Of a stretch of DNA of 64,000 nucleotides, positions 33,394-45,548 are shown piece after piece. The DNA comes from Psoroptes ovis (taxonomy: Eukaryota > Arthropoda > Arachnida > Sarcoptiformes > Psoroptidae). The stretch spans positions 1,240,001-1,304,000 of the forward strand of contig PQWQ01000013.1 in NCBI GenBank assembly GCA_002943765.1, in the 5' to 3' direction. The notes under the pieces were generated by a model. The model saw only the letters and a list, made by a program, of their open reading frames with translations, was not told the origin of the DNA and made no database searches. Within the stretch, counting starts at the first letter, position 1; each line of letters starts with the position of its first letter. The translations under genes were made by a program, and so were the position numbers.

Positions 33394-33580
33394 CAGTTAT
33401 TCTCAACCGGTGTTCCGCGGCACTTTAGTGTTCCGCCAGATTCCAAAAATGTGCCGCCAAATTTCGGAAATCTAACTCATTCCTTTACTATTCCCTTACT
33501 TGGTGTGCCGCAAGATTTTGGAAATAAAGGCTTTTCCTTTTTTCAGTGTGCCGCGGCGAAAAAAAGGTTGAGAATGACTG
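33394..33580 (+). mobile_element. non-autonomous hAT-type element (MITE), copy 1
   Basis: A 187 bp element with terminal inverted repeats of 15 bp: CAGTTATTCTCAACC at the left and the complement of CAGTCATTCTCAACC at the right, one mismatch between them. It is flanked by a perfect 8 bp target duplication TGATAGGG (33386-33393 and 33581-33588). An 8 bp duplication and CAG...CTG ends with a TCTCAACC motif are typical of the hAT superfamily. It has no transposase and must have been moved in trans. The inside is GC-rich for this genome and carries several CCGC-centred units. A second copy lies at 54082-54268 in the opposite orientation, with the same length and only four differences by eye. Confidence 0.92.
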
Positions 33581-34280
33581 TGATAGGGAAATAGACGAAG
33601 AAAAAAAACAGTAAAATTGATCATCAAAAATCAATAATGATCAATTACAAATTATTATCATCATCAATAAATATTCATTCATTCATTCGGATGTATTTGT
33701 ATGATCGATCGATCGATTGATATTATATGAAATTTTTTATTTTTTTTCATTAAAAAAAATTGAACCATAAATTTTGTTGATCTCAATAACACAACAAAGC
33801 TTTGACCGGATGTTTCAAATGCGATCATTATTATTTTGTTCATTTTCATTCAATATCATTGATTCATAATATTTCTTTGACCGTAAAATTCTTGAAATTG
33901 GAATGAAATCGATGTTCTTGCTTGTATTGAAAAAATTTTATTTATTTTCTTGTCAGCCAAACATATTGAAAGTTATTGTTTGCTATTGAGCTCATCTGAC
34001 AAAAATTCTCATTCGATAAATTTGATCTAATTCGTCTCATCATTTGCATAATCTTATTAAGTTTTAGATTCTTCAATTGTTTAATTATTGGTTTGATTTA
34101 AAATTATTGAACGAAAATAAAAAAGGTTTTCTATGCTTGAAATAGAATTAATTCATCCAGCTAAAATATTGAGTAAGTGAAAAAAACGATCATAGATAAA
34201 CATAATCAAATGTAAATAATTATAATCTTGTGCATCTCATCATCAATGGTGTATTTGCATTGATATTAGTGTGTCGGTTT

Positions 34281-34302
34281 GTGTGTGTGTGTGTGTGTGT
34301 GT
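34281..34302 (+). repeat. (GT)11 microsatellite
   Basis: Eleven GT units in a row; the longest dinucleotide run in the window. Confidence 0.95.
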
Positions 34303-36679
34303 GCGTATTTATTAGCTTGCGGTTAAACAAAACATAATCTTTATTTAATGATAATAATGATGCGATAATGATGGTAATAGTCATAATTATGTTAATTTTT
34401 GTATATGAATGTGAATATCAAATAATAACAATAATAACATTATCTGTTTTGAATCACTTCTTATTAAATTCTTGAAAAATCGAATACACTCGAATTTCAT
34501 CTCATTAATCTTTGAGTTTTTTTTTGCTCTTAATTCAATTGAAAAACCTCTGAAAAATGTTTGAAAATCCCTCAATTCCATCAATTTAATCCCTTTGATG
34601 TGTAGCTAATTGCTACAAATAATTATTATTTCATAAATTCATGAATATATAAATAATCATTATTGAAGCGATTTTTCAATGAAAAAAAAAATTGAATTCA
34701 ATTCAAAGAAATGAATTGAGCAAAATAGATAATTTTAAAACGTTGAATGAATGATTGTGGATGCATAGAGCATAAACATCCATCTGTATGCTTAATGTAA
34801 TTATGATAACGATAAACATTAATGTTTTCAATGGTTTTGTTTTATTCATCACATCTTTTTTTTGCCATTATTAATATTAATAATTCTAAATCTTGAAAGG
34901 TATTCGGGAATTAATTTTTATACCTTTATATGAAATATTCAATATTCAATAATAATTATTATGGATGAAATCGACCATGAAATTTATTGAAAAATGATTA
35001 TTGTTGTTATTATCAATAATAATAAAAAACATTTTAGCGAATCAAATTTACATTTTATTACAATATGTTTCTATTTGTAATAAACTCATTTCCGATTAAA
35101 AATTTTGTATTAATTAGCTGTATAATTCAACCATTACTGATCGATATCGTGATGTAATCATTTTTTCGTCGGAGACATGTGTCTCCAGAGTCAAAGTAAC
35201 AAAATTTTATGGTTTTTTTCGCATTTTTTCAAATGAAAATCCGTTAATTTTTTTATATGCTTTTCAACAATATCTTCATCAAACGTCTGATCTGTTTCTT
35301 TGACCTTGTTTGGTTTTACACAATTTTATTGTTATTTTATGTTTCAAATGAAACGATTCTTGATTTTACCTTGAGAAATTGAATCCGAAAAAAATATGTT
35401 TACGATCAGTATAATGTTTTTATTATTGCTGTCAGTACTTGAATAATGAAAACATTTCTGATGACAATAAAAAAATTTGTTCATTTTCGCTAAAGATTTT
35501 CAACTAATTTTGTCTATATTCTGGTTAATCTTATCAATCAAATTCATCACAAAATGAATGATTTCCTGTTGCTATTTGAATTGAAAAATAAGATTTGAAT
35601 TCACAAACTGAACAAAAATGTGTAATCAATCCGTTATTGTGCAGTGAAAACTGTCAGTGATGATAACAATAATAATTGAATGTTTTGAAACAAATAAAAG
35701 TTTTTTTCTTCGTTTGAACATCTTTTGTGATTGACTTTTGAGTGTCATTTTCGAGCATGATTCAGTAACAAAAATTGTAATTAACACAAACATTTGTCAA
35801 AAAAAATTGATACATTTTGCTCTGGATTCTGAATTAGCCTCTATCTCTCTCCCTACAAATAACACCAAAAACGATGACCAATCCTTGACGAAAATTTAAC
35901 ATCTTTATTCATGAAATGAATGAATCTATTTCGATGAACCTTTGAACGTTTTTATTTTTCAAATAATATTTTTCTATTATCATCCGCTGAATATTTTTTT
36001 TATATTTTTGCGATAATTACATAGCATCCATCATTATTATTATTTGGGCGTAAATTTTGTCAGATCAACTGTAAAGAATAATTATAACAATAATAATAAT
36101 AATAATGACAGTTATAATAATATTGATAATTCTAATACAATTTCATATCTGAAATAATTATATAATCTTCATATAAAACTAACTTTTATTTGATTTTTAT
36201 GATCTCATCTTCCGCTGTTGATGCTATTGTTTTATTTCATTTCTTTTTTTCAATGTTTTTCCTTTTCAAACAAAATTGATTGGGATTTTACGATGATTGC
36301 ACACATTTGAACACAATAACCTTTGACTTTGCTCACTGTAATTGTGTAATTTTAAATCATTCTGAAATTATTATTTAATTGCATTGTTTTATAAAAGGTT
36401 TTTAGAATTGAAATTTTTTATAATAAAATTCAAATAATCGATGGGTTTTTTTTAAATTTTTATTTGTGTTCTCACAAATGTTTTTAATCTCGAGTCAAAT
36501 TTTCTAGTAAAAATTCAAATAAAAAATTGAATAAAATAGTTTCAGCTGTTTTTGTTCTTGTTTTACTTCCAATACATTCAACATAGACACGCTTCAATCG
36601 GTCATTCACTTTCACCGCACAAAAAAAATAACCCAATGCATCATTGACATTTGTTTCTATTTGAAGGCTTTATTCCTAT

Positions 36680-36736
36680 CTCTCTCTCGCGCGCTCTCGC
36701 TTATTGAAACCAGCTGGACATTTTGACCTGAGGTCA
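36680..36736. promoter_or_regulatory. possible regulatory pocket: GAGA-like run and a receptor-type palindrome
   Basis: A run of CTCTCTCTCGCGCGCTCTCGC (36680-36700) is followed by a CAGCTG box at about 36711-36716 and by TGACCTGAGGTCA at 36724-36736. The last is an everted pair of AGGTCA half-sites with a one-base spacer. Such a cluster in otherwise featureless DNA may be an enhancer or a promoter. No transcript can be shown from sequence alone. Confidence 0.25.
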
Positions 36737-39700
36737 TCCAATTTTTCGAAATATTTTATCATTATAGAAATGTATAGAAAAAAATACTAAATATGATTAT
36801 GAACCCTTCTGTCGATTAAATTCAATTCCAATTGATAGATTTTCAAATATAATTCGATTATTTATTTTTTTTAAATGTTCTGGTATAATCAGAAATGGTA
36901 TTGAAAAAAACAACAAAAATTTGTTATTTGTTATTCTAATGCAAAAAATTACATATTTTTCTAATTGGATGTTCCATAATTAAAAAGCAAAAAACCAATG
37001 AATGAATTTAATATAATGATACTTGACTCTATTGAATGTATTCGCAGAGAAATTTGAAGTCAACGAGAAGATATCCGCTACTACACACATATGAATACAA
37101 AATTCTTACCAAGTCTATAGATTTAATTTTATTATTACCATAAAATAATGAATTAAAAAAAATGGGAAAGAAACCAGATTTTGGTTTATGAAATATACAT
37201 TTCGCGAAAAAAAAGCTGCTAGCATCCAATCCCATTGAATGCGCGCATTCGAGTGAGCATTCGCAAAACGCTTGAAATTGCTTTTAAAAAAAAACCATTG
37301 CAGAAAACACATGGATTTTGAATTTTGCTGTATGATGATAATAATAACAGCACATCAAACCATCATACCAACTTTTACCATAGATCTATCATCATCATCG
37401 GTATTTCTCTTGCATTTTTGAATTATATTTCGTTTATGTTTTCGTTTTATTTTTTTCGAAACAATATTTTATATTTTTAATTCGTATTTTCTATTCATTC
37501 ATTTCTAGTCTAGTTTGAAACATTGAACAGTGAACAACGAAATGAATTTTTTCCAAATATTCATCTTCATATTTGCTTCAATCATATTGATGTTGCTTGA
37601 AATTATGTAATAATTGAATTTTCATTCTACAATTTTTTTTGAAATTTTCAATTTCAATTATAATCTAGTGCTTGGTGCTTTGACTTTAAAATTTCAAAAT
37701 TAAGATTTTTTTTGAGTTAAATTTTCCAATTTTTTTTCTCAATTTATTGAAATGTTCAATGACAATCAATTTAAGACGATCAACAAGTGATTCTCTTTCA
37801 TTTAAAATGTTTTTTAGTGACAAAAACAAAAATTTTCTTTGATTGTCGTCAGTGAAAATTTACAATTTGTCAACATTTTCTCTTCATTTTAAACATTTAA
37901 ACACCAATCAATTTTTGTGTGCATATGCAAAATTTAAATTTAAATTTAAATAATTCTACTTCATTCAAACAACTGATTGATTGATTGATTGAAGAATTGA
38001 TTGAATTTTTTTTTCGATTCTTCCTCGGTTCACTAATTTACAATTAATAACTTGTAAATCATCGATTCAATCGTTTCAAGTTAACTAGAAAATGTTTTGA
38101 AATGTATCAAATCAAATCCTTCATTTTTCCAGTGTTTGAATCTTGAATTACAATTTACGAAAAACAAAAACCAAATTTCATCAAGTTAATTTTCAAAGTT
38201 TGTGTGTGAATTTAAGCAAGTAAGTAATCAAATGACAATAATTATTACATCTTTGATTACATTTTAAATTACACTACTCGAAGAGTTTTTGAATGTAAAA
38301 AATTCAAAATTAAATTGGGTGTGTCGAATGGAGATACACATGTAAATTATCTGTAACATCATTTGTATATGATTCAATGATGATAATATCATAGGTATTT
38401 GATGTATTTCAATTTGTTCAACAATCAAAAATCATGATAATAATTATTTCAAACAAAATTAAACAAATTAGTCAAATTTTTCAATGGAAAAAATCATGTT
38501 TCAGAGTTTATTCTCTTCGTTATTCTTGTCTAATATATGAAATCATTCGCTCCTCAAATGTGAAATTCATTCCAATTATTTGACTTTTTTGGCATATTGT
38601 TTGCAACGAATGTGTGTGTGTTTGTGTATGTTTTTTTTACATCTTCGATTGTCATTGTTTGTCTCTTTTGTTCGTGTATATTTTAGGGTTTTTTCTTTCC
38701 TCAAATCCTACATGAAAACAAAGCAATAATAAATAAATAAATGAATGAATGATAATTATTCTTAATTAACGTTTTGTTTTTCTTATTTTGTTTGTTTTCG
38801 TCTATGTTTTTATTTTTTTCTCGATTCATTCAACCATTCGCTTGTTTCTTTTCTGTTCGAATTTCTGTAAGGAATGGATGTATTGGATGCTTCACTATTT
38901 CGAAAATGAATTGAATTTTGAATTGAAATCAAAAACCACAAAGCATTACAATTAATGATAATAATGAGAAATTCATTGTAATTTAGTTTTTTTAGTTTTG
39001 GTTGAATTTTTTTTGCCATCATTTTCACTTACAAACGCATAAAATATTCAGCCATGCAAACATTGAACATACAAAAACGACTACAATAATATAAAAACAT
39101 TAAACTCGAATCAAACATCGTGGTAATCATTCCAGAAAATCATATATTATTATTATTATTATTTTGTGGTTTGAAATAAATAAAAATGATGCAATTTTCT
39201 TTGCATTTTGCTTGCATGTTCATTCAAAAGAATAGTGATGAAATTTTTTTTGCCCTCAGTTGTTTGTTTGTTGATGAAAGTGCATGACATATCACTGTGT
39301 GAAACATATGAATAAATAAATAATCAAGAATCATTTCATACATCTTTGAATGATTCTCGATTGAATTCGTCTTGTATTTTGAACCATTGAAAATGAATGA
39401 ATAAATGAACAAGAATAATTCTGAGTAGAATCATAAACCTCATGCTTTTCATGAGTGAATTTCAATGAATTTCACTGCTTGAATTACGCATTGATTTAAT
39501 TTGATTTGATTGCGGCTGCTGCTGTTCTTTATTCGTTATTCGGTTATAATTATTTTAATTGACACATTTGATATTATTTTTATCGTCATTATTGATATTA
39601 TTATTATTACTATTATTATTATAATTATTATTCGATTACAATCAGTCGAAATTAAATCAAATCACAGAAGAATTCTGCAAAAAACAGAGAGAGAAATCAA

Positions 39701-40566
39701 AAACCAAAAATTCAAATATTTAATTAAAATAATTAATACTTTTGATTCATTTTTTGGTTTTTTGAATAAATATTCGTTTCTATTTTGAATTTGAAATCAG
39801 AAAAAAAGAGGAAAAAACCGAATTGATTAGTTTGATTCGGTAATATTTATTTATTATTATAATTATAATTTTTTTTTTTTGATTTGATTTAATTCATTTG
39901 ATTGTTTTTTTTATTCTTTTGATTTCGATTTTTTTCGTATTTCATTCATCGTTTTGCTTTTTGAATCGAAAACAACGATCATATGATAGGGAATACGCAG
40001 CAATAGCAATTAATTCTTTTGCCTAATTTTTGATTGAAATTGGAACAAATAAACCGAAAAAACAACGGATAACAAATAATAATTAATTATACATTTCAAT
40101 TAATTGATTTTTTTTCTCTCATAAAATTTTATTTTCTATTTTTAAAAAAATTCCTGATTCGTTCCATGTACTTTTAAAATTCAGAAATTACAGTAATTGA
40201 CATTATCCATTCACATTCATGATGTTATACGCCCCATCAAACAATATTGTACGCCATAATTTGCATTTAATGTTTTTTATCTATTTATTCCTTTTTTTCG
40301 CATTGAAATTTTAAAAATTTTTCAAAATTTCAATTTAATTGCAATAATGGGATAAAATATCATCAAACATGGCAAAGATTTTGTGTGATAAGAAATGGGA
40401 TTTTTTAACATTATTTTTAGATTTCAATCAAATCAAAATTTCAATAATAAAAAATGCATCATTCCATTCCATTTTCCATATATCATCATTATTATGATGA
40501 ATTAGGCGAGAATTTTTTTCGTGGCAAAAAATACCATTCTTTTCTAGAGATTTTATCTTGGTCATT

Positions 40567-40838
40567 TGTAACCAGACCAAAACGATGTTGACAACAAAAT
40601 TCATAATAACGTAACACAAAACAAAACAACAAAACCAGCGTTTTTAATCGGGCAAATCGAAAAACAAACACAAAACAAAAAAAAATTTATTACAAATTTT
40701 GAATATTCAGTCTTTCTTTTAACATGGCAAAAAATCGAATGATCACAAAATAACAAAGCCAAAATCAAAATACATTCAAATGACAAATGTGTTCTAAAAG
40801 TCGAACTTTTAATATTCAAGGCTATTCGTTCAGTAACA
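40567..40838 (-). repeat. 3' LTR of the BEL/Pao element
   Basis: 272 bp, identical by eye to the copy at 45576-45847. On the coding strand it runs TGTTAC...GTTACA. The pol frame ends inside it (TAG at 40824-40822). AATAAA on the minus strand at 40691-40686 is the likely polyadenylation signal of the element's RNA. Confidence 0.95.
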
Positions 40839-43800
40839 TTTCTTCCCCCCGAGCTCGAGTTATCCAAACCAATCCATTTGTTGGTCGCCAAAATTGTTTA
40901 CCGTTCATTGAAAGTAATACCGTTCTACAAACACCATCAGCACCGACTTTTGTTTCAATAACTTGACTGATAGGCCAAGTTGATCGCTTAGTAAAAGAAC
41001 CGGGAATCAACAACCAGTCACCAGGTTTTACATCAGTTGGCGATTTTTCAGTTACTTTTGTTAGTCGTTTAAGATATTGATTTATCCATAATTGAGCTAC
41101 ATGTTTCACGAATTTGGATCTTTCTTGTATCATACCAATCGGGTTATCGATCGAATCATTGCTAGATGGTACCATGGTTCGTCCGGACATCAATTCAAAA
41201 GCAGAAATACATCGCCCTTCATATTGCAGGATGGGGCGTTGGTTGATGACGTATTCAATATAATTGAAATTTTTACTTAATTCATAAAACGATTTTGATT
41301 TCTTTGAAATCATCGATAAGCATTCCTTAGTTAATCTGACCATTCGTTCCGCGCCTCCATTCATCCAAGGAGCGGACGGCGTTGATGTTTTCCAAGAGAT
41401 TGATGGAATTTCACCTGCTAAAAACATTCGATTAAGTTTTTCTTTGACAGCCATGTAATTAGTCCCATTATCGGACCAAATTTCTGCCGGAAATCCAACC
41501 TGTCTCCATATTGTCATTAATGTGTCAAACATAACTTTTTCGGACAGATCATTCAACAATCCAAGTTTAACGGCTCTGGTTGTGCGACATAAGACGACGA
41601 TCCCATAGCATTTTTTACCGTTGTATAATGACATTGGTCCAAAAGCGTCTGTCATAATGTTTTCAAAAGGTTTCAGGAAACGCTTCTGCGATTCATGCAA
41701 CGGACCTAAAGGTTGATCGATAAATTTTCCGCGGACTTTCTTACACAGTACACAATTTTTAATCAAATTTCGCATCATGCGATTAGAGTTAACTATTCGA
41801 ATTCCATTAGGAATCATTGCCAAAAACATATCTACACCACGATGTAACGATTTTCGATGTGCGATCATTAACAAGTTCTTAGCTATACATGTATTTTTCG
41901 GGACCCATAGAGGTTGATTGTTGATATCTCTTGACTTAAAATAAAACAAACCATTTGATTCGAATAAACCATCAGGACGAACTTGTTCGCTTTGTTGATA
42001 TATGTAATATACAGCAGATAATGCGTTGAAACGACGCTTTCGCTTAGTGCTCGACTCCATCCAATTCAAACATCGATTTGTCCACTTCGTCATTTTTACA
42101 ATCGATACACATTTTTCCATCCAGTCACGTAATGTTTGATCAGGGATCACACTTTCTTTGATCACACAAATCAATTTGGTCACAATGGGTTCGGAACAGT
42201 TCACAAATATTTCATTGGTATCAATCTTCCAAGGTTTGATCAACATAAAACGATTAATTTTGCATCCACGAGAATATAGATCGGCGGGATTCGATTTTCC
42301 ATTGATATGACGAAATTTTACATTCATTTCGGAACCAAGCATTAAAATGGACAGCATTCGACGAGCAATAGTAATTGTGAACTCGTTAGGAGATAATTTC
42401 AATCTTTCAGCATTAACCTTCGAATCGGTATACACATTAATTTCACCTTTAAACTCAATCATCTTTACGATTCTCGACAACGCTTTCATACTTTCGTAAA
42501 TTGATAATAGCTCTAGATCAACGATTGTTTTTCTCTTTGGCGATACTTTTGATTTCCCAAAAACTAGATCTTCGCCTAAATAAATAACGTATCCATATCC
42601 TGTTTCACACGCATCAGAAAAGCATAATAACATATTACGATTATCCAAGTATCGTTTGAAATCGATTGTTTTCAATTTGTCCATCCCATTCAGTAACGAT
42701 TCGACATTAATCACGGTTTCTTCTTCTAATTCGGTATCCCATTCATTATTTTGGATCAGCGAGAACTGTACACGTAACAATAATTTGATCGGATCACAAA
42801 ATCCTAAAGGATCAAATAGTTGACCAATGAACTTCAATAATTTGCGTTTAGTATCGATCTTAAAATTTGGCGGGTTCCAATTCACATTAATACGATCCTC
42901 AATCACATTCCATCGAATACCAAGTAGTTTACAAGCATTTGTTTCAATTTTAAACTCATCACGAATAATAGGTGAGTTGGACACAAATTTATGCATTACA
43001 AACCCAGAGGTTTGAAAAGCATTCTTCGATTCTATCATTGCGTCCAACAACAAAGATTCAGAATCAGATACAGCTAATATATCATCCATGTATGTTGATT
43101 CGTTTAATATACCACGTGTTGCTTCAGACAATCCTTCGAATATTTTTGCAACTACGTTGGTCAATATCGAAGGAGCACTAATTACACCGAACGGTAAAAC
43201 GATCATCTGCAATATCAACAGTTGTCCATCTCGAGTTTTCCAGAGAAGTCTCAAATATTTTCGATCTTGCTCGTCAATAACAATTTGCAAAAACGCCTTC
43301 TGCAAGTCAGCCATGCACATGTATCGTTTCATTCGAACACGCAGCAGATGTGGTAAAGGGTCCATATTCAAAACTTCACCCTTCCACAAAAGATCATTCA
43401 AAGAATTCCAGCCAAAAGACGCATTCAATACAATTCGTATTTTCGTAGTTACCGCATCAGGTCGTATGACTTCATGATGGGGGATAAAATATCCATCGGT
43501 TTCTGTTATTATTTCCGCATGTCCATTGCGCACGAATTCCATTAATTCAGATTCATATTGTTCGAACATATCATTTTGTTTCAATCGGGACTGCAATCGT
43601 TCAAGAAGAATTAAGGCTTTTCTAAAATTGTTTGGCGGTCTTTGCGATGAAAAGAACGGTAAATTCACTTTGAATCGACCATTTTCCATTTTTTCGATTT
43701 GTATTTTCAATGATTCATCGTCCACGTCTTCAGGATCTGGTTTCTCGTGCCAGTGTACGATCTGATTTTCATTCGATTCATTTTTAACTACAACGTTCAT

Positions 43801-45468
43801 TAATTTCATAGATTCTAGATCAATATCACCAAAAATAGTATGCCATATACGATGTCCTTTACGAAACATTAGCGCCATAAAATCTTTACCAATGATCACA
43901 GAATTTTCAGACATATGATCGTTTACATAAATATCTAAATTCAATTGTCCATTCGGGTACGACAGAACAATATTGGACATTTCATCAATTATTCGAGACA
44001 TATTATTTTCAAAATCACACAACAAAATCGGTTTCACTTTGTATCGATATTTCTTAGCAACCAAATTTCCACTAACGATTGATATATCGGCTCCCGAATC
44101 AATCAGCACTTCACATTCATTAGGACCGATTTTCGCTTTAAATTTACAGGTTTGACAATTAACATTTCCACGTACAATGCGAATACCGGCAGCTGCAACA
44201 TTATCAGTATCAAGGGTATCAATAACCGGTTGTGGTTGCGTGGCGACACGTTCTGGTTCGATAAAATTAATGCCATGAATGGATGTAGGATGTTCACCAC
44301 CACATCTTGAACAACGTATTTGATATTTGCGACGGCATTCACGATGACCATGACCGGGCCACAAACATCCTCGACACAATTTTTTACTTTTGACGATGTT
44401 TTTCTTCTCATTTTCTGTCATCGATGAATTGCATTCAGTAGCAATGTGTCCAGGGCGATCACACAAAAAGCATTTTTTGACCGATCGAGCTTCTACGGTA
44501 CGAATAGACGATACATTAGGCTTAGAACGTTGAATTGGATGCGATTCGTTTCTGAAATTTCGATATGGTTTCGATTCATTATCACATTGCGCCAGAATCA
44601 CTGCGTCTCGATGTAATTTTTCAACACGTTTAATCAAATCATCTAACGTATAACATCTCGTTCGTATTTTTTCAGATTGTTCTAACCAAAATTTTCGGGC
44701 GATCTGTTTGACAGTATCGGATGTACCATTCAAATATTGTTTACCCAAACCTGCTAACGCATTACGTAATTCGACAATTTGTGACTCGATTTTTTCTAAA
44801 TTTGTTCGATCGTACTTGTTTCTCACAACTGGCATTTCCAAGATCATAGATTGAATAAATAAATCGATTTTTTCTGGATTCTCATATTCTTTTGATAACA
44901 ATTTCCAACATCGGTTCACACTCTTGCCGTCGGATTCGAAACGATTCCATGAAGTATATGATTCACCTCGTAATAACCCAGCTATTAAGGCACTTTTGGA
45001 TGGACCAGACATCTTTGATTGTTTGATTATCAAGGATTCTATTCTTCGTTTAAACGCAGGCCATTCTGATACATTATTTTTAAATGGCTTAATCGACTGA
45101 ATAACATGATAAACTGGTACCTCATTGCATCGGTTATTCGCGACTTCATCATCATCAGTTTCATCTGCAACATCATCTTCATCTTCAGTTTCATCAGCAG
45201 TCTCATCAACAGCAGCATCTCTCCTTTCATCACCATCTGGCTTAACAGGATCATCAACATTCAAACGTTCGAACATCAAGATATTTTGAGCCATCAAATT
45301 AATCATATCTTCATATTGTTTCCAAGATTTTTTCTCGTTTTCATTTAAATCTTTGGTACGTTTTTCTAATTCTTCGCTTAACTCGGCCACTTGTTTACGT
45401 TGGTAATTTTTGGATTTCAATAGTTTCGTTATACGAATTTTCAAAGCGCGATCAGTTATCGATTCCAT
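40822..45468 (-). CDS. BEL/Pao gag-pol polyprotein
   Basis: One frame of 1548 residues. I start at the ATG at 45468 (MESITDRALKI); the frame extends upstream to 45513 only from a GTG. Gag part: charged coiled coil (about 5-50), acidic run (80-112), DUF1759-like domain (about 118-250), then three Cys/His units, C333-C336-H341-C346, C365-C368-H373-C378 and C386-C389-H393-H398. Pol part: aspartic protease with DSGAD at 457-461; reverse transcriptase with D721 and YMDD at 793-796; RNase H acidic residues D952, E986, D1015 and D1063; integrase HHCC zinc site (H1204, H1209, C1239, C1242) and DDE core D1274, D1333, E1374; a DUF5641-like tail at about 1475-1540. All catalytic residues are present and there is no stop or frameshift, so it is predicted functional. 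Gag and Pol share one frame, so no recoding is needed. The last codons lie in the 3' LTR. Expression is expected from the 5' LTR at 45576-45847. Confidence 0.96.
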   Translation of the reverse strand: MESITDRALKIRITKLLKSKNYQRKQVAELSEELEKRTKDLNENEKKSWKQYEDMINLMAQNILMFERLNVDDPVKPDGDERRDAAVDETADETEDEDDVADETDDDEVANNRCNEVPVYHVIQSIKPFKNNVSEWPAFKRRIESLIIKQSKMSGPSKSALIAGLLRGESYTSWNRFESDGKSVNRCWKLLSKEYENPEKIDLFIQSMILEMPVVRNKYDRTNLEKIESQIVELRNALAGLGKQYLNGTSDTVKQIARKFWLEQSEKIRTRCYTLDDLIKRVEKLHRDAVILAQCDNESKPYRNFRNESHPIQRSKPNVSSIRTVEARSVKKCFLCDRPGHIATECNSSMTENEKKNIVKSKKLCRGCLWPGHGHRECRRKYQIRCSRCGGEHPTSIHGINFIEPERVATQPQPVIDTLDTDNVAAAGIRIVRGNVNCQTCKFKAKIGPNECEVLIDSGADISIVSGNLVAKKYRYKVKPILLCDFENNMSRIIDEMSNIVLSYPNGQLNLDIYVNDHMSENSVIIGKDFMALMFRKGHRIWHTIFGDIDLESMKLMNVVVKNESNENQIVHWHEKPDPEDVDDESLKIQIEKMENGRFKVNLPFFSSQRPPNNFRKALILLERLQSRLKQNDMFEQYESELMEFVRNGHAEIITETDGYFIPHHEVIRPDAVTTKIRIVLNASFGWNSLNDLLWKGEVLNMDPLPHLLRVRMKRYMCMADLQKAFLQIVIDEQDRKYLRLLWKTRDGQLLILQMIVLPFGVISAPSILTNVVAKIFEGLSEATRGILNESTYMDDILAVSDSESLLLDAMIESKNAFQTSGFVMHKFVSNSPIIRDEFKIETNACKLLGIRWNVIEDRINVNWNPPNFKIDTKRKLLKFIGQLFDPLGFCDPIKLLLRVQFSLIQNNEWDTELEEETVINVESLLNGMDKLKTIDFKRYLDNRNMLLCFSDACETGYGYVIYLGEDLVFGKSKVSPKRKTIVDLELLSIYESMKALSRIVKMIEFKGEINVYTDSKVNAERLKLSPNEFTITIARRMLSILMLGSEMNVKFRHINGKSNPADLYSRGCKINRFMLIKPWKIDTNEIFVNCSEPIVTKLICVIKESVIPDQTLRDWMEKCVSIVKMTKWTNRCLNWMESSTKRKRRFNALSAVYYIYQQSEQVRPDGLFESNGLFYFKSRDINNQPLWVPKNTCIAKNLLMIAHRKSLHRGVDMFLAMIPNGIRIVNSNRMMRNLIKNCVLCKKVRGKFIDQPLGPLHESQKRFLKPFENIMTDAFGPMSLYNGKKCYGIVVLCRTTRAVKLGLLNDLSEKVMFDTLMTIWRQVGFPAEIWSDNGTNYMAVKEKLNRMFLAGEIPSISWKTSTPSAPWMNGGAERMVRLTKECLSMISKKSKSFYELSKNFNYIEYVINQRPILQYEGRCISAFELMSGRTMVPSSNDSIDNPIGMIQERSKFVKHVAQLWINQYLKRLTKVTEKSPTDVKPGDWLLIPGSFTKRSTWPISQVIETKVGADGVCRTVLLSMNGKQFWRPTNGLVWITRARGEEMLLNE
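40839..40850 (-). other. polypurine tract of the retrotransposon
   Basis: GGGGGGAAGAAA on the minus strand directly next to the 3' LTR, the position and composition expected for the plus-strand primer of reverse transcription. It also codes for part of the polyprotein C-terminus. Confidence 0.85.
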
Positions 45469-45548
45469 TATCCACAAAATTATCCACCACTTTAAACAAG
45501 CGCAATACGACACGATTTAGATTCGACGAAACAATATTACTTTACCAG

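Larger units (their letters stand above)
33589..40560. other. gene desert between MITE copy 1 and the retrotransposon
   Basis: No coding exon recognised. Contains a (GT)11 run at 34281-34302, a GGAGACA/TGTCTCC palindrome at 35171-35186, a CT/GC-rich pocket at 36675-36740 and an ATT-rich array near 39600-39640. Confidence 0.5.

Noticed and set aside
33385..33594. 69-codon plus-strand frame over MITE copy 1
   Set aside because: Spans both element ends and the target duplications, so it is a chance frame; copy 2 shows the same DNA is a transposable element.
35171..35186. GGAGACA/TGTCTCC palindrome
   Set aside because: Two-base loop, so not a stable RNA hairpin; a single short palindrome with no partner site.
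40601..40891. 96-codon minus-strand frame in the 3' LTR, repeated at 45610-45861
   Set aside because: Both copies are the LTR itself read in another frame; no known LTR protein and the two share only the LTR part.
45469..45513. Upstream extension of the gag-pol frame
   Set aside because: It would start at GTG; the ATG at 45468 is the first ATG and gives a charged coiled-coil N-terminus as expected.
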